Assembly: GCA_023955635.1 (NCBI GenBank)
Contig: JAMXHR010000002.1
Location: 310,001 to 374,000 of the forward strand
Reading direction: 5' to 3'
Source of the DNA: Methanosarcina sp. ERenArc_MAG2
GTDB lineage: Archaea; Halobacteriota; Methanosarcinia; Methanosarcinales; Methanosarcinaceae
DNA length: 64,000 nt
Below, one piece after another: positions 1-9,402 of this stretch. Every line of letters starts with the position of its first letter. The first letter of the stretch is position 1. The notes beneath the pieces were generated by a model. It did not search any database and was not told the origin of the DNA. It saw nothing but the letters and a program-made list of their open reading frames with translations. A program made the translations under genes and the position numbers.

Positions 1-402
1 GTTTTTGCGAATTTCAGGAAAAGCTGGCAGGAGATTGTGGTTTACTGGTTTACAAGGTTAGTGCTCGGAATAGTAATAGCCATCCTTACAGTTTTCCTTT
101 TCGGAATTGTTCTGCTGACTCTTGGACTGGTTTTCCTTCTTACTGACGGAATTCTGTACTTCCTCTTTTCTTCTCTGCTATCGGGCTCTCTTAGCTGGCT
201 ACTCCTGATCCCCTTTGTCCTTATAGAGCTGGCTTTGATTTTCGGAACCCTGCTCTTCCTTGGTGTGCCTCTTACCGTTTTCCTGAAGTACCACCTGTTG
301 AGTTTCCTTGAAACCTGGTTTGTAGATGCAGAAATTCCCTTTTTTGATGCTTCTGTCCAGGAGCCTGAAACAGGGTTTAATGAACCTGAGTCAGCTCTTT
401 GA
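1..402 (+). CDS. Membrane protein, C-terminal part (cut by window edge)
   Basis: The reading frame is open from base 1, so the gene starts before the window; the first GTG at 37 is inside it. The visible 133 residues hold two or three long hydrophobic stretches (about residues 15-45, 55-70 and 75-95) followed by a short acidic tail, which fits an integral membrane protein with its C-terminus in the cytoplasm. No catalytic motif is visible and I do not recognise the family with certainty. The overlapping reverse-strand frame is a shadow. Function unknown. Confidence 0.6.
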   Translation, partial: VFANFRKSWQEIVVYWFTRLVLGIVIAILTVFLFGIVLLTLGLVFLLTDGILYFLFSSLLSGSLSWLLLIPFVLIELALIFGTLLFLGVPLTVFLKYHLLSFLETWFVDAEIPFFDASVQEPETGFNEPESAL

Positions 403-672
403 GCTAAAAGGGATATATTCAGGGCTCTGAACCACATTTTCTCGCTAAAAGGAGATGGTTCAGGGCTCTGAACCGCTATTTAAGCCGGTTTCCCGAATAT
501 CCAGGTCAGCTTTGAAGCAGGCTTTAATAGCTGACATCTCTTTTAGTTCTGGATAAAGAAACTGTGTTCAGAAGCCCTGTTTTTTTAAGTATAATATACT
601 TTCTGAAACTATATCCTGGTAATTGTCTTTTCGGATCTCATCCGGAAAAGTGAAAATAGGGAGTTGAAAATA

Positions 673-866
673 ATGAAGCAGGAGTTCATTGAAAAGTATT
701 ATCTGGGTAAAGAAGTCGAAATCGATATTGGAGGGAGGACTACATACAGGGGGTTGCTGCCGAATGCAATGACGGAGTCCTAAGCCTTAAGTGGAATATA
801 AAAGAAGAAGGGTACACCCATATAGATATAGAGAAAATTGCTGCAATGTGGAGAACCCTGAAGTAA
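673..866 (+). CDS. Small conserved protein of about 64 residues, frameshifted
   Basis: An ATG at 673 opens a short frame (MKQEFIEKYYLGKEV...) that hits a stop at 783. Adding one G to the G-run near 751-755 joins it to a second frame rich in conserved-looking residues (ECNDGVLSLKWNIKEEG) ending at 866. The repaired protein is about 64 residues, a mixed beta-strand pattern with glycines at turns, suggestive of a small beta-barrel, but I cannot name the family securely. It stands alone, without a visible operon partner. The break is of the same kind as in ileS next door and is probably a sequencing error. Confidence 0.55.
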
Positions 867-1551
867 AAGCTAGCCCTGAAGTAAAAGCAGAACAAAACGA
901 AAAATTTACTCCACTCGAAGCTGCAGACATGAATCCCTTCTGTACCTATTGTTTCTGCAGTTAAGCTTTTAAACGAGGGGCAAATCTTCTCCTCTTTTTT
1001 CCCTCAACCATTGCGCCGGTTGATCACGCTGTTGCTAGGGGTTTTTCGATCAAACCTTTTTTGAAAAGGTTTTTGGGAATTCAAAGTTATTTCGTAGTGC
1101 ACGGACGGCACGTAATCTTGAATCACACCGTTTTCCTGATTTGATCATACTTTTTAAAAAAGCTTGTGCCGCTGATAGGGGTTTGGGATAGGCTCTCAAA
1201 CTCAAACATTGCGCCGTTTTCGCTCAAGCCTTTTCTGAAAAGGCTTGAGCTATAACAAAGCTTAAATTAAGTACAGTAATTACTGAATAAATTGATTGGC
1301 GTATGGAAGATCCGTTTCTCTTTCGGGCAGGCGCAGATTTGCTTTCCTGATATGGATATCATATTCGTCAGATATTTGTTTGAAATTTCATATATATAAG
1401 AGGCTGATAGTAGATTTTGTCAAGGTAGTAGATTTTGTCAATTAGCTACCGGTTGGCAGTTTATTATCAGCAATCATCGGGCAGATACAGGATAGGGCCT
1501 GCACTTGCCGTATTTTCACTTTAGCTAATCCTTCATCAGGGAGAGTCTTCT
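867..1551 (+). repeat. Intergenic region with hairpin-bearing repeat units
   Basis: No gene seen. The stretch 1005-1260 contains related units that start with 'CATTGCGCCG' (about 1009 and 1207) and hold hairpins: a near-perfect inverted repeat at about 1223-1250 (CTCAAGCCTTTTC paired with GAAAAGGCTTGAG), and weaker AAACCTTTT/AAAAGGTTT arms at about 1052-1074. They look like dispersed intergenic elements or transcript ends rather than coding DNA. Confidence 0.45.
1388..1399 (+). promoter_or_regulatory. TATA box candidate for ileS
   Basis: The run ATATATATAAGAG is a good archaeal TATA element. Transcription would begin about 25 bases later, leaving a leader of roughly 130 bases. The leader start carries two copies of GTAGATTTTGTCA (about 1412-1440). 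Inferred from position only. Confidence 0.4.
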
Positions 1552-4500
1552 ATGATAAAAGAAATCACTGCCAAGTACGATGCAGAACAAATTGAGAAAA
1601 AAGTAACGGAGTTCTGGGAAGACAGCGATGCTTATCGAAAAACTCGGGAGCACCGCAAGACTGGAAAAAGGCTTTTTTTGTTGACGGACCCCCGTATACA
1701 ACCGGGCATATCCATCTGGGGACTGCCTGGAACAAGATCATCAAAGATTCCATTCTCCGCTATTATTCCATGAATAACCGCAACATCCTCGAACGCCCGG
1801 GCTGGGATATGCATGGCCTGCCGATCGAGGTCAAAGTAGAAGGTTTGTTGGGCTTCAAGTCCAAGAAGGATATTGAGAGCTTTGGGGTAGAAAATTTCAT
1901 AGAGAAGTGTAAGGAGTTTGCCATCACCCAGAAGCAGGCAATGACCGAGCAGTTTCAGAGGCTTGGAGTCTGGCTGCAGTGGTCAGATCCCTACATGACC
2001 TTAAAAGACGACTATATCGAAGCTGCCTGGTGGACCCTCAAACAAGCTCAAGAGAAAAACCTCCTGGATGTGGGCAAGCGTTCAGTTAACTGGTGTCCGC
2101 GCTGTGAGACTGCAATTGCAGATTCCGAGGTTGAATATGCCGAGCGGGTCGATCCTTCTATCTATGTAAAGTTTAAGGTCAAAGGTGAGGAAAATACCTT
2201 CATCGTGATCTGGACAACAACACCCTGGACAATTCCTGCAAACGTGGCTGTAGCTGTACATCCGGATTTTGAATACTCGAAATTCAGGGCAATCAGGCAG
2301 GACGGCTCGGAAGAAATCCTCATTGCAGCCACAGACCTGATCAAAAATGTCCTCAAGCAGGGCAGGTATGTTGACTATGAAGTGCTTGAGACAATGCTCG
2401 GGGAAGACCTTACAACGCTTGAGTATGAAAGCCCTGTTGGGGATTTGGTGCCTGTGCAGAACGGGATTAAGCACGGCGTTTACCTTGCGGATTTCGTAAC
2501 CGTAGAAAATACGGGCTGTGTACACATTGCGCCAGGGCATGGTACGGACGACTTCAACGTTGGTATGAAGTATAAACTTCCGATTCTCTGCCCTGTGGGC
2601 CCTAACGGCTCCTATACCGACGAAGCCGGGGAATACGAGGGCAAGAACGTCAGGGAAGCAAACCCTATTGTCATTGAAGACCTCAGGGAACGCAACAGGC
2701 TTCTTGCAGAAGGGACTGTCACGCACAGGTACGGGCACTGCTGGCGCTGCAAAACTCCTATTATCTACCTTGCAACCGAACAGTGGTTCCTTAAAATTAC
2801 CGAGATAAAGGCTAAAATGCTTGAGGAAATCGACGCCGTAGATTGGTATCCTGACTGGGCAGGTTCAGCCCGATTCAGAACCTGGGTCGAAGGCGCTCGG
2901 GACTGGTGTATTTCCAGGCAGCGCTACTGGGGAATCCCGATTCCGGTCTGGAAGTGTAAGAAGTGCGGAAAACTTGAGGTAATAGGAACCAAAGCCGAAA
3001 TGCTGGAAAAATCCGGAGCAAGCAGCGATATCGAACTTCACCGTCCCTATGTGGACAAAGTTATGATCCCCTGCGAGTGCGGCGGAGAGAAAAAGCGAGT
3101 TGAAGACGTTTTTGACGTCTGGTTTGATTCGGCTGTCGCTTCCTGGGCAACCCTGAAGTTCCCGCAGACCAGGGAACAGTTCGATGAATGGTGGCCAGCT
3201 GATTTCATTACCGAAGGGCACGACCAGACTCGTGGCTGGTTCTATTCGCAGCTCGGAGCAAGCATGGTAGGCTTCGGGCGGGCTCCGTATAAGAGTGTGC
3301 TCATGCACGGCTTTACTCTTGATGCAGGTGGAAAGAAGATGTCCAAGAGCCTTGGAAACGTGGTTTCCCCTCTTGATATTATAGAACGGTTCGGGGCCGA
3401 TACCCTGCGTGCCTATGTGCTTTCCTCAAGCGCACCCTGGGAAGACCTGAAATTCAACCTTGAAGAAGTTGAAACCGTCCACCGCTCAATCAATATCCTC
3501 TGGAATGTCTTCAGGTTCCCGCTGCCCTACATGGCGCTCGACAATTTTGACCCGATGAAGGTTAGCCTGGATTCGGTAAAAGACGCCCTGCGTGAGGAAG
3601 ACAGGTGGATTCTTTCAAGAGCCCAATCCGTTGTCAAAGCCGTAAACGAAGCAATGAGCGGGTACCTGCTGCATAAAGCAGTCCGCGAGATCCTGGAGTT
3701 TACTCTGGAAGACCTCTCCCGCTGGTATATCCAGCTTATCCGCCCGAGAACCTGGACCGAAGCTGATGACCCTGACAAGCTTGCAGCTTATTGCGTGCTT
3801 TACGAGGTCTATGTAACCCTCACGAAACTGCTCTCTCCTTTCATGCCCTACCTGGCTGAAGAGATGTACCAGAATCTGATCCGAAACGTAGATCCGAATG
3901 CTGTCGATTCGGTCCATATGTGCGACTGGCCGACGGTTAATGAAGCTTATCTGGACCCTGAGCTCGAAGCAGCTATGGACACTGTCCGCTCCATTGTAGA
4001 AGCCGCTTCAAATGCTCGCCAGAAAGCAGGAAGGAAGCTCAGGTGGCCCATATCCAGAATAATTGTCTCTCCCGAAAATGAGGGTACGGCAAAGGCTGTC
4101 GAGAGGCTGCGTTCAGTACTTATGGACCAGACAAATTCAAAGGCGATTATTCTGACAGGCGCTGGCAAAAGCTGGGAGGAACTCGGGCTTGAAGTGATCC
4201 CTGATCCAGGTAAGATAGGCCCTGTTTTCAAAAAGGAAGCAGGAAAAGTCATCTCTGCCCTGAAGGAAGTTGACGGCATTGCTCTGAAGAAAGCCTTTGC
4301 AGACTCCGGCGAGTTTGAACTCCCCTTGCAGACGGGACAACTATTACAGTAAATCCGGGCATGGCAAATTTCAAAGAAACCCTGCCGGAAGGTACGGCAA
4401 GTGCAGAATCCGATGCAGGCCTTGTCTATGTGGATGCAAACCTGACTCCTGAACTGGAAGCCGAAGGATATTCAAGGGAAGTAATTCGCAGGCTTCAAGA

Positions 4501-4726
4501 TATGCGAAAGGAACTTGACCTTGTGGTGGACGAAAATATCCGTATTTCTGTCCGGATCGAAGACGAGAGGGTCTTGAAGTTCATTGAAACCCTGAAGAAC
4601 CTTATCGCAGAAGAGGTAAGAGCCGATACCTTTGACCTCGGCAGTGATGTCGATGTTTCCGGCGCCCTTGTAAAGGACTGGGATGTTGAAGGCATTGCCA
4701 TGAAGATGGGTATTGCAAAGAAATAA
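1552..4726 (+). CDS. ileS: Isoleucyl-tRNA synthetase (two frameshifts)
   Basis: Class I synthetase that charges tRNA-Ile in the cytoplasm. The parts are an N-terminal piece from ATG 1552, a body holding the HIGH-type motif (TGHIHLG, about 1702-1722), editing-domain sequence, cysteine pairs (CPRC, CWRC, CKKC), the KMSKS motif ([11 protein letters not shown], about 3331-3363), and a C-terminal anticodon-binding part ending at 4726. The three parts sit in different frames. One T added to the T-run near 1673-1679 and one C added to the CCCC near 4322-4325 give one protein of about 1,058 residues, the normal archaeal length. The gene is essential, so the breaks are very probably sequencing errors, not decay. 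It is followed by mptE after a 76-base gap. Confidence 0.95.
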
Positions 4727-4802
4727 ACTCCAACAAGAAATAAGCTCTAAAAAGTAACTTAATACGAAAATAGAAGCTTAATATTAAAAAATAGGAAAGG
4801 AA

Positions 4803-5452
4803 GTGGTTGATACGGATTTTGCTGTCTGGGAGCCGATTTACGAAAGAATCCTCGAAGATTTCGGGTTCGACCGCGAAGGTGATGAAGAGGCAGCTTTATT
4901 CCTTTCCCGCATGCTGACAGAGAAAAACACTGCCAGCCTGTCCGAACTCAAAGCCGTAATTTCCGGAAAGCCCGTCCTGGTTTGCGGGAATGCTCCAAAA
5001 CTCAGAAACGACCTTTCGGCGATCAATTTTTTTGCCTTTACGGTCATTGCAGCCGACGGAGCAGCCGCAGTTCTTATGGATATGGGCGTTGTGCCTGAAG
5101 TCATCTGCACCGACCTTGACGGCAATTCCGAAGCTGATATTGAAAAAGAGATCCTTGCCTGCGAACAGGGCTCAATAGTCCTGATTCACGCCCACGGAGA
5201 TAATATTTATAAGCTAAAAAAATACGTGCCACATTTCAAAAACTTTATTGCAACTACCCAGGGAGAGCCTTTTGATAAGGTCTACAATTTTGGAGGATTT
5301 AGTGACGGAGATCGATGTGTTTTTATTGCAAAGGAGTTCAGGGCTAAGAGTGTCAGACTTGCTGGATTTGATTTTGAAGATTCGGGAGTGAACCCGATTA
5401 AAAAAAGAAGTTGAAGTGGGCGAAAGAATTAATCCGGATGTTAGGGATTTGA
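4803..5452 (+). CDS. mptE: 6-hydroxymethylpterin pyrophosphokinase MptE (frameshift near C-terminus)
   Basis: Archaeal enzyme that activates 6-hydroxymethyl-7,8-dihydropterin with ATP in tetrahydromethanopterin synthesis. Family hallmarks visible: a phosphate-binding-like GNAPKLRND, the segment GAAAVLMDMGVVPEVICTDLDGN, a HAHGDN motif and GFSDGDRCVF near the C-terminus. The start is GTG 4803, just after an AAAGGAA Shine-Dalgarno-like run. As read, the frame stops at 5414; adding one A to the A-run at 5400-5406 extends it through a basic tail (KKLKWAKELIRMLGI) to a stop at 5452, the usual C-terminus for this family. It lies downstream of ileS, possibly in one transcript. Confidence 0.88.
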
Positions 5453-5994
5453 AGGCAAGAGACTCTTCTTCAGGATGATTGGATTGCAGAAAAACAAAAA
5501 ATCCCCAAATATGCATCCATAGAATGAATATGGCTCTTAGCTTTTTGGAAAAATAATATTCATTTAAATAAAAATTATATAGTAATATATTTTGTATTTA
5601 AAATTTAATACTCACTTATTTCAGTAAATTAACCATTTTTAAAGATTCTATCTATGTTTATGCATAATTTAGGACTTTTTTACTCCTAATAAGCCCTATA
5701 TGGTTTTATTTAATAAAAATAACATATTAAATACCTTATATTACTATTCATTTAAAGTAATACCGTGGAATAAATTAAATGAGAGAGTATGTCTCTATAT
5801 GCCCGAGAAATTCGTCCAGTTTTTCGAGGACTATTTAATAGTAAGTAAAATTTATTCTACAAGCTTTATATAAACTAAAACTATATGTGTTATATACTCA
5901 CTAGCAATTAAAATTTAGGTATGTCAGTCTTAAAATTAAGATCGACTCCTAAAATAATTTAAAAATAAATTGCTAGAAGTATAACATAATAAAA
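5453..5994. other. AT-rich region without a recognisable gene
   Basis: No ORF with a convincing start or family match. The stretch is strongly AT-rich. Short ATG-started frames near 5780 and 5921 lack ribosome binding sites and resemble nothing. Confidence 0.4.
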
Positions 5995-6082
5995 CATCCT
6001 GGAAAAATAATCATAATAGCCGCCTTTCGAAATGTGATGGACAAATCCCGTGAATTCATTTTGTCTTGAACTGATGGCTATC
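5995..6082 (+). ncRNA. Structured repeat block, copy A
   Basis: First of three related blocks of about 90 bases. The outer arms ATAGCCGCC (6016-6024) and GATGGCTAT (6073-6081) pair with one mismatch and one G-U; an inner pair GACAAA/TTTGTC lies between them around a shared GATGGACAAAT core. Copies B and C keep the pairing despite base changes, which argues for an RNA or single-strand DNA structure. This copy has no tiny ORF in front of it. Whether it is transcribed is unknown. Confidence 0.45.
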
Positions 6083-6137
6083 TAAATTATACGTAAAGAA
6101 AAAGTATAAAAAGATAAATTGGATAGGGGAAAATACA

Positions 6138-6209
6138 ATGATTATTATTGTGGGCAATATCAATTTCCTGTGTCAGAAGTTCACACAAAACTTCTTCTAC
6201 TTCCTCTAA
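6138..6209 (+). CDS. Tiny peptide ORF 1 (23 residues)
   Basis: ATG 6138 is preceded by GGGGAAAATACA, a plausible ribosome binding site. The product is hydrophobic and aromatic (begins MIIIVGNINFLC, ends NFFYFL). Its core N-x-L-C-x-x-F-x-Q-x-F is shared with tiny ORFs 2 and 3 downstream. Four of the six shared residues (N, L, C, Q) use different synonymous codons in the two versions, suggesting selection on the peptide. No known family; no experimental support. Structured block B follows two bases after the stop. Confidence 0.4.
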   Translation: MIIIVGNINFLCQKFTQNFFYFL

Positions 6210-6210
6210 A

Positions 6211-6306
6211 TATCTTGGAAAGAAGTATTATAATAGCTACTTTTTCGAGATATAATGGACAAATTTCGCGAATTCATTTTATCTTGCACTGGTGGCTACT
6301 ATGAAT
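6211..6306 (+). ncRNA. Structured repeat block, copy B
   Basis: Second copy of the hairpin block, directly behind tiny ORF 1. Outer arms TAGCTACT (6234-6241) and GGTGGCTA (6291-6298) pair over all eight positions including G-U pairs, although both arms differ from copies A and C. The middle keeps TAATGGACAAATTTCGCGAATTC. Confidence 0.45.
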
Positions 6307-6310
6307 TCTC

Positions 6311-6436
6311 ATTCAGGCTTTGTAGAAATCTGAGATTATAACTTCTCAAAACTATAACTGAAATTGCAACTCGAGGTTTTGAGATTAAATTTAATCTGAT
6401 AACCTCAATTTAGAGGAATTTCTACAAAGCCTGAAT
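6311..6436. repeat. 126-bp element with perfect 19-bp terminal inverted repeats
   Basis: Bases 6311-6329 (ATTCAGGCTTTGTAGAAAT) and 6418-6436 are exact reverse complements. Inside is a second strong palindrome at about 6374-6405 (GAGGTT...AGATTAAATTTAATCT...AACCTC). The size and symmetry suggest a small non-autonomous transposon or a regulatory hairpin inserted between the cassettes. The right arm end is duplicated with tiny ORF 3. Confidence 0.6.
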
Positions 6437-6462
6437 AATATAAAAGAATGGAGGAAAATATA

Positions 6463-6531
6463 ATGCCAATCTATATAAATATAATATTAAACATACTCTG
6501 CTTCGATTTCAAACAGTATTTCAACTTCTAA
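6463..6531 (+). CDS. Tiny peptide ORF 2 (22 residues)
   Basis: ATG 6463 follows GGAGG (6450-6454) at 8 bases, a strong ribosome binding site. The product runs MPIYINIILNILC... and ends QYFNF: a hydrophobic N-terminal half and an aromatic C-terminus, with the N-x-L-C-x-x-F-x-Q-x-F core shared with tiny ORF 1. Length and hydrophobicity resemble bacterial type I toxin peptides, but that is analogy only. Confidence 0.4.
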   Translation: MPIYINIILNILCFDFKQYFNF

Positions 6532-6582
6532 ACATCTTAGGAAACAAAGCCTGAATAATATAAAAGAATGGAGGAAAATATA

Positions 6583-6651
6583 ATGCCAATCTATATAAAT
6601 ATAATATTAAACATACTCTGCTTCGATTTCAAACAGTATTTCAACTTCTAA
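6583..6651 (+). CDS. Tiny peptide ORF 3 (22 residues, identical to ORF 2)
   Basis: Exact second copy of tiny ORF 2 with the same GGAGG ribosome binding site, produced by the 120-bp tandem duplication. Structured block C begins directly after its stop. Confidence 0.4.
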   Translation: MPIYINIILNILCFDFKQYFNF

Positions 6652-6746
6652 GCAGCTTGGAATAAAATAGTCTCATAGACATCTATTCGAGACATAATGG
6701 ACAAATTTCCTGGATTCATTTGTCTTGAATTGATGGCTATGAATTC
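6652..6746 (+). ncRNA. Structured repeat block, copy C
   Basis: Third copy, directly behind tiny ORF 3. Outer arms CATAGACATC (6674-6683) and GATGGCTATG (6732-6741) pair in nine of ten positions; the inner GACAAAT/ATTTGTC pair is also present. Together with copies A and B it defines a conserved two-stem fold. Confidence 0.45.
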
Positions 6747-7341
6747 TTTATTTCACATCTTTAGCAGCTAGAAATACTTTTTTTAGTCTTCTTGAATACA
6801 TTTACGGAATGATACTATAGGCCTCATTGATTCTGCAATCCGATGCAGGACCTTAGTTTGTTTTCCGTTTATTTCCTTACACTCTCTAAACTTTACCTAG
6901 TTTGATACAATTTTAAGGCTGCTCGTTTTCCAATATGCTTTCTGTCGGCAGATACACTTTGGGAACATTATTTTACCAATCAATCGTCCAGATTTATTTC
7001 TGGAAAAATATATTTGTATATTCTACCCTTATTAGTATAGGTAAATTTTATCCTTATTTTATGTGCTGATGATTTGTTTGCCGATGAAAGTGATTTTAAA
7101 TTGTACCAATATATATATTAAATATTCGAAGAATATAATATATCAAGAAATATAAATAAGAAACTTATATTAAATAAAAGCAGATATTATCTAGCCGAGT
7201 CTCCGCAGTTATCTTCCAATAATCACATTTATTACGACCTTGCTTGTTTTCCACAAAAACCTGTAAAAATACCACCTATTTATTCAACATGCAATAGTTA
7301 TAAATTTATATAGCCCCCGTGTTCTTTATAACATCTGGTAT
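6747..7341. other. AT-rich region, nothing recognised
   Basis: No gene, RNA or clear repeat seen. Very AT-rich, with many in-frame stops on both strands. Confidence 0.4.
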
Positions 7342-8254
7342 TCAAGCATATCTGCAAATATCCAGATTATATCCAGGGCCAGGAAGGCGCCTGACGCAAC
7401 AATCAGGATGTAAACTAATCCTGTAAGGATTCCTTTTATCCCGACCAGGAATTCCGTACAGCATCTCCATAGAATTCCTCAGGATAATTGTAAACGCAAA
7501 GAAAATGAGCCCGACTGTCACAATGTAGTTCCCGGCTTCGGCAAGTGCTGTGGAAAAAGCGTAGCTTGTCATACAGGCGCCTGCAAGGTCGCCTGTCCAG
7601 GAATCTGTCATGACTAACACTGTTCCGGTCATGAAACAGATGACAATGATATCTAAAAAGTCCCTGTTGTGGAAATGAGCCCCTGTCTGGCAGGCTCTTT
7701 TACCTTTGTAGCTGCAGCAGCTATGGGACACTTCCGAAGCCTGATTCATTTGAGAAAATTCTCCTGGTAATTCCCATTCTGACCGCAAGCATCACCCCTG
7801 CTCCAGGAAAACTGCCCTGGCAGCAGTCCCTGTAAAAGAGGAATTTATTATCAGTATGAGAGTTTCCGTAAGCTTCTCAAGGTTTAGCCGGCAATCGTGA
7901 GGCAGTTGAGCATATAACCTATTGCCATAAAGGGCACCGGAAACTGGGATACGGCTGGCAATCCTCCTGATCTCGCCAGGAGGCACAAAATGTTACAAAA
8001 AGACTTATTACAGCCGCACTCAGGGCTTCAGGGATATCAAAAGCAATCCTGGCAGAGTCTACAAGGCATTTACCTGCGAAAAGGTTCCTATTCAGAAAAG
8101 TGCTACATTTACCCGAAAATGGTAAAAAGTGTCGAAAGAACGCCACTGTACCTTTTTGTCCAAACCCGTTTTTTATGTAATACATTGGACCTCCTGACAT
8201 CTGCCCCTTTGCATCCCCTGTCCTGTATTTCGGGAAATCCGGCGGCTTAATCAA
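7342..8254 (-). pseudogene. Alanine/glycine:sodium symporter (AgcS family), decayed
   Basis: Reverse-strand pieces in at least three frames carry family landmarks in the right order: MSGGPMYYIKNGFG (8254 side), a GIGN-like region gone, [11 protein letters not shown] in the middle, then GLIFFAFTIILRNSMEM and a C-terminal hydrophobic part. Intact members are about 450-500 residues with 8-11 membrane segments; here segments are missing and frames change repeatedly, and no N-terminal start is visible. Unlike the single-base breaks elsewhere in the window, several losses are needed, so this is genuine decay. Confidence 0.75.
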
Positions 8255-8708
8255 AAAATTGTTTCAGGCAGCCTTCAGGAATTCTCTTTTTCGAATTCCA
8301 GAATTAAGTAACATGGGAATTCACATAACTCCTGACGATAAACCAGAGAATAAACCAACCAATTAGTGAAATCAAATCATTTCTCAATTCGGTTTTCATA
8401 TACTTATTTAATTCTCTCATCATATTTTAATTTTTTTAAATGATTGGTAGTTATCTAAGTTGCCTCTTATTCCCACAGGGAAACTTCCTGTCTCACACAG
8501 GAAACTTCTAATCATGGCTAAAGAGCTCTTTTTTAAGGAAAATCCAGTTCTATAAATCAAATATATAATTTGTAAAAACTGACTATTTATGCATAGTTAT
8601 GAAAACCGGAGCTTTTAAACTGATTATAATTAATTACAAAGTCTCCGGAGTAACAGAATTAAGATATTTTAAAAATATCCTCAGGACAAAATCCGGAATA
8701 TGACTTTA

Positions 8709-8923
8709 TTTCAGTCGAATACCCCGCTAGCTTGCTGCGGGGATGGAAACTTCCCCGGTAACCGTTGATGATTATATAATTTATCAATTCCATTTTTCGG
8801 TTGTTAACTTCTGCTCAAACTAAACTGTTTAGGGTTATTATTTCCTTTAACGGAATTTCGAGCGGTGGCGCGAACATACCCCGTTGCTTGCAGCGGGGTG
8901 CGCCAGCGCAACTTTGATTTTTA
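8709..8923. mobile_element. IS200/IS605-derived MITE, copy 1
   Basis: About 215 bp with a left hairpin (CCCCGCTAGCTTGCTGCGGGG, 8722-8742) and a right hairpin (CCCCGTTGCTTGCAGCGGGG with flanking TGGCGC/GCGCCA). The same ends bound the element at 39153-39370 and the tnpA-bearing copy at 42230-42860. Copies 1 and 2 share their interior as well, so they form a non-autonomous family. No inverted terminal repeats, as expected for the HUH single-strand transposon type. Confidence 0.8.
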
Positions 8924-9402
8924 TGGCACTCCGACTATTATATTCATATCGAAACTAATATTCTCATCACGAAACCGGTTACTCATCTGGCTTGATTTAT
9001 CATAATCTGTTCTTTATATAACTTTAATTTTAATTTTATCTATTCGGTTAAAAATAAATTAGAATAAGTCCTGAAAATAACCTGTAACAAAGAACCTGTA
9101 ACAAAGAACCTGTAACAAAGAACCTTTACCTGTCATGAACGCCTGTCAGATACGAGTCAATGTCGGATACGAATCTATACACGAGTTAAAGAAAACAGAT
9201 AGTGAATCGAATTTGCTCACATTTTAGTCTCTACCAGAAGGTAATTTGATCAGATCTTTCCAGAACCTTATGTGAAAAACTTAGTACTAAAAGTTAAATC
9301 CTGTTCTGACTATAGTGCTAAAAAGCCAAAAAGCCAAAAAGCCAAACTGGCAAGGAACTTTTAATTATAGACGCAAACCCGGAAAAAATGAGCTGATCTC
9401 CT
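8924..9402. other. Intergenic region before the dipeptidase gene
   Basis: No gene. A 14-base unit (AAAGAACCTGTAAC) occurs about three times in tandem at 9082-9125, and AAAAAGCC recurs at 9318-9343. A likely promoter for the downstream gene is not obvious. Confidence 0.35.

Larger units (their letters stand above)
6424..6651 (+). repeat. Tandem 120-bp direct repeat (two copies)
   Basis: Bases 6424-6531 recur as 6544-6651 with no difference that I can see over about 108 bases, at a period of 120. Each copy carries a GGAGG ribosome binding site and a complete 22-residue ORF, so the duplication copies a whole expression unit. The near-perfect identity indicates a recent event. Confidence 0.9.

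Noticed and set aside
42..437. 131-codon reverse-strand frame opposite the first gene
   Set aside because: Mirror of a membrane protein, basic and low-complexity, no family likeness.
6119..6304. 61-codon frame covering tiny ORF 1 in another phase
   Set aside because: No ribosome binding site and not conserved in the duplicated cassette; the 23-residue frame has the better site and the shared core.
5995..6746. Integron-like cassettes with attC sites
   Set aside because: The small ORF plus hairpin layout is suggestive, but there are no GTTRRRY core sites and no integrase in the window.
5995..6746. CRISPR array
   Set aside because: Repeats are about 90 bp, few and unevenly spaced; no short regular direct repeats and no cas genes anywhere in the window.
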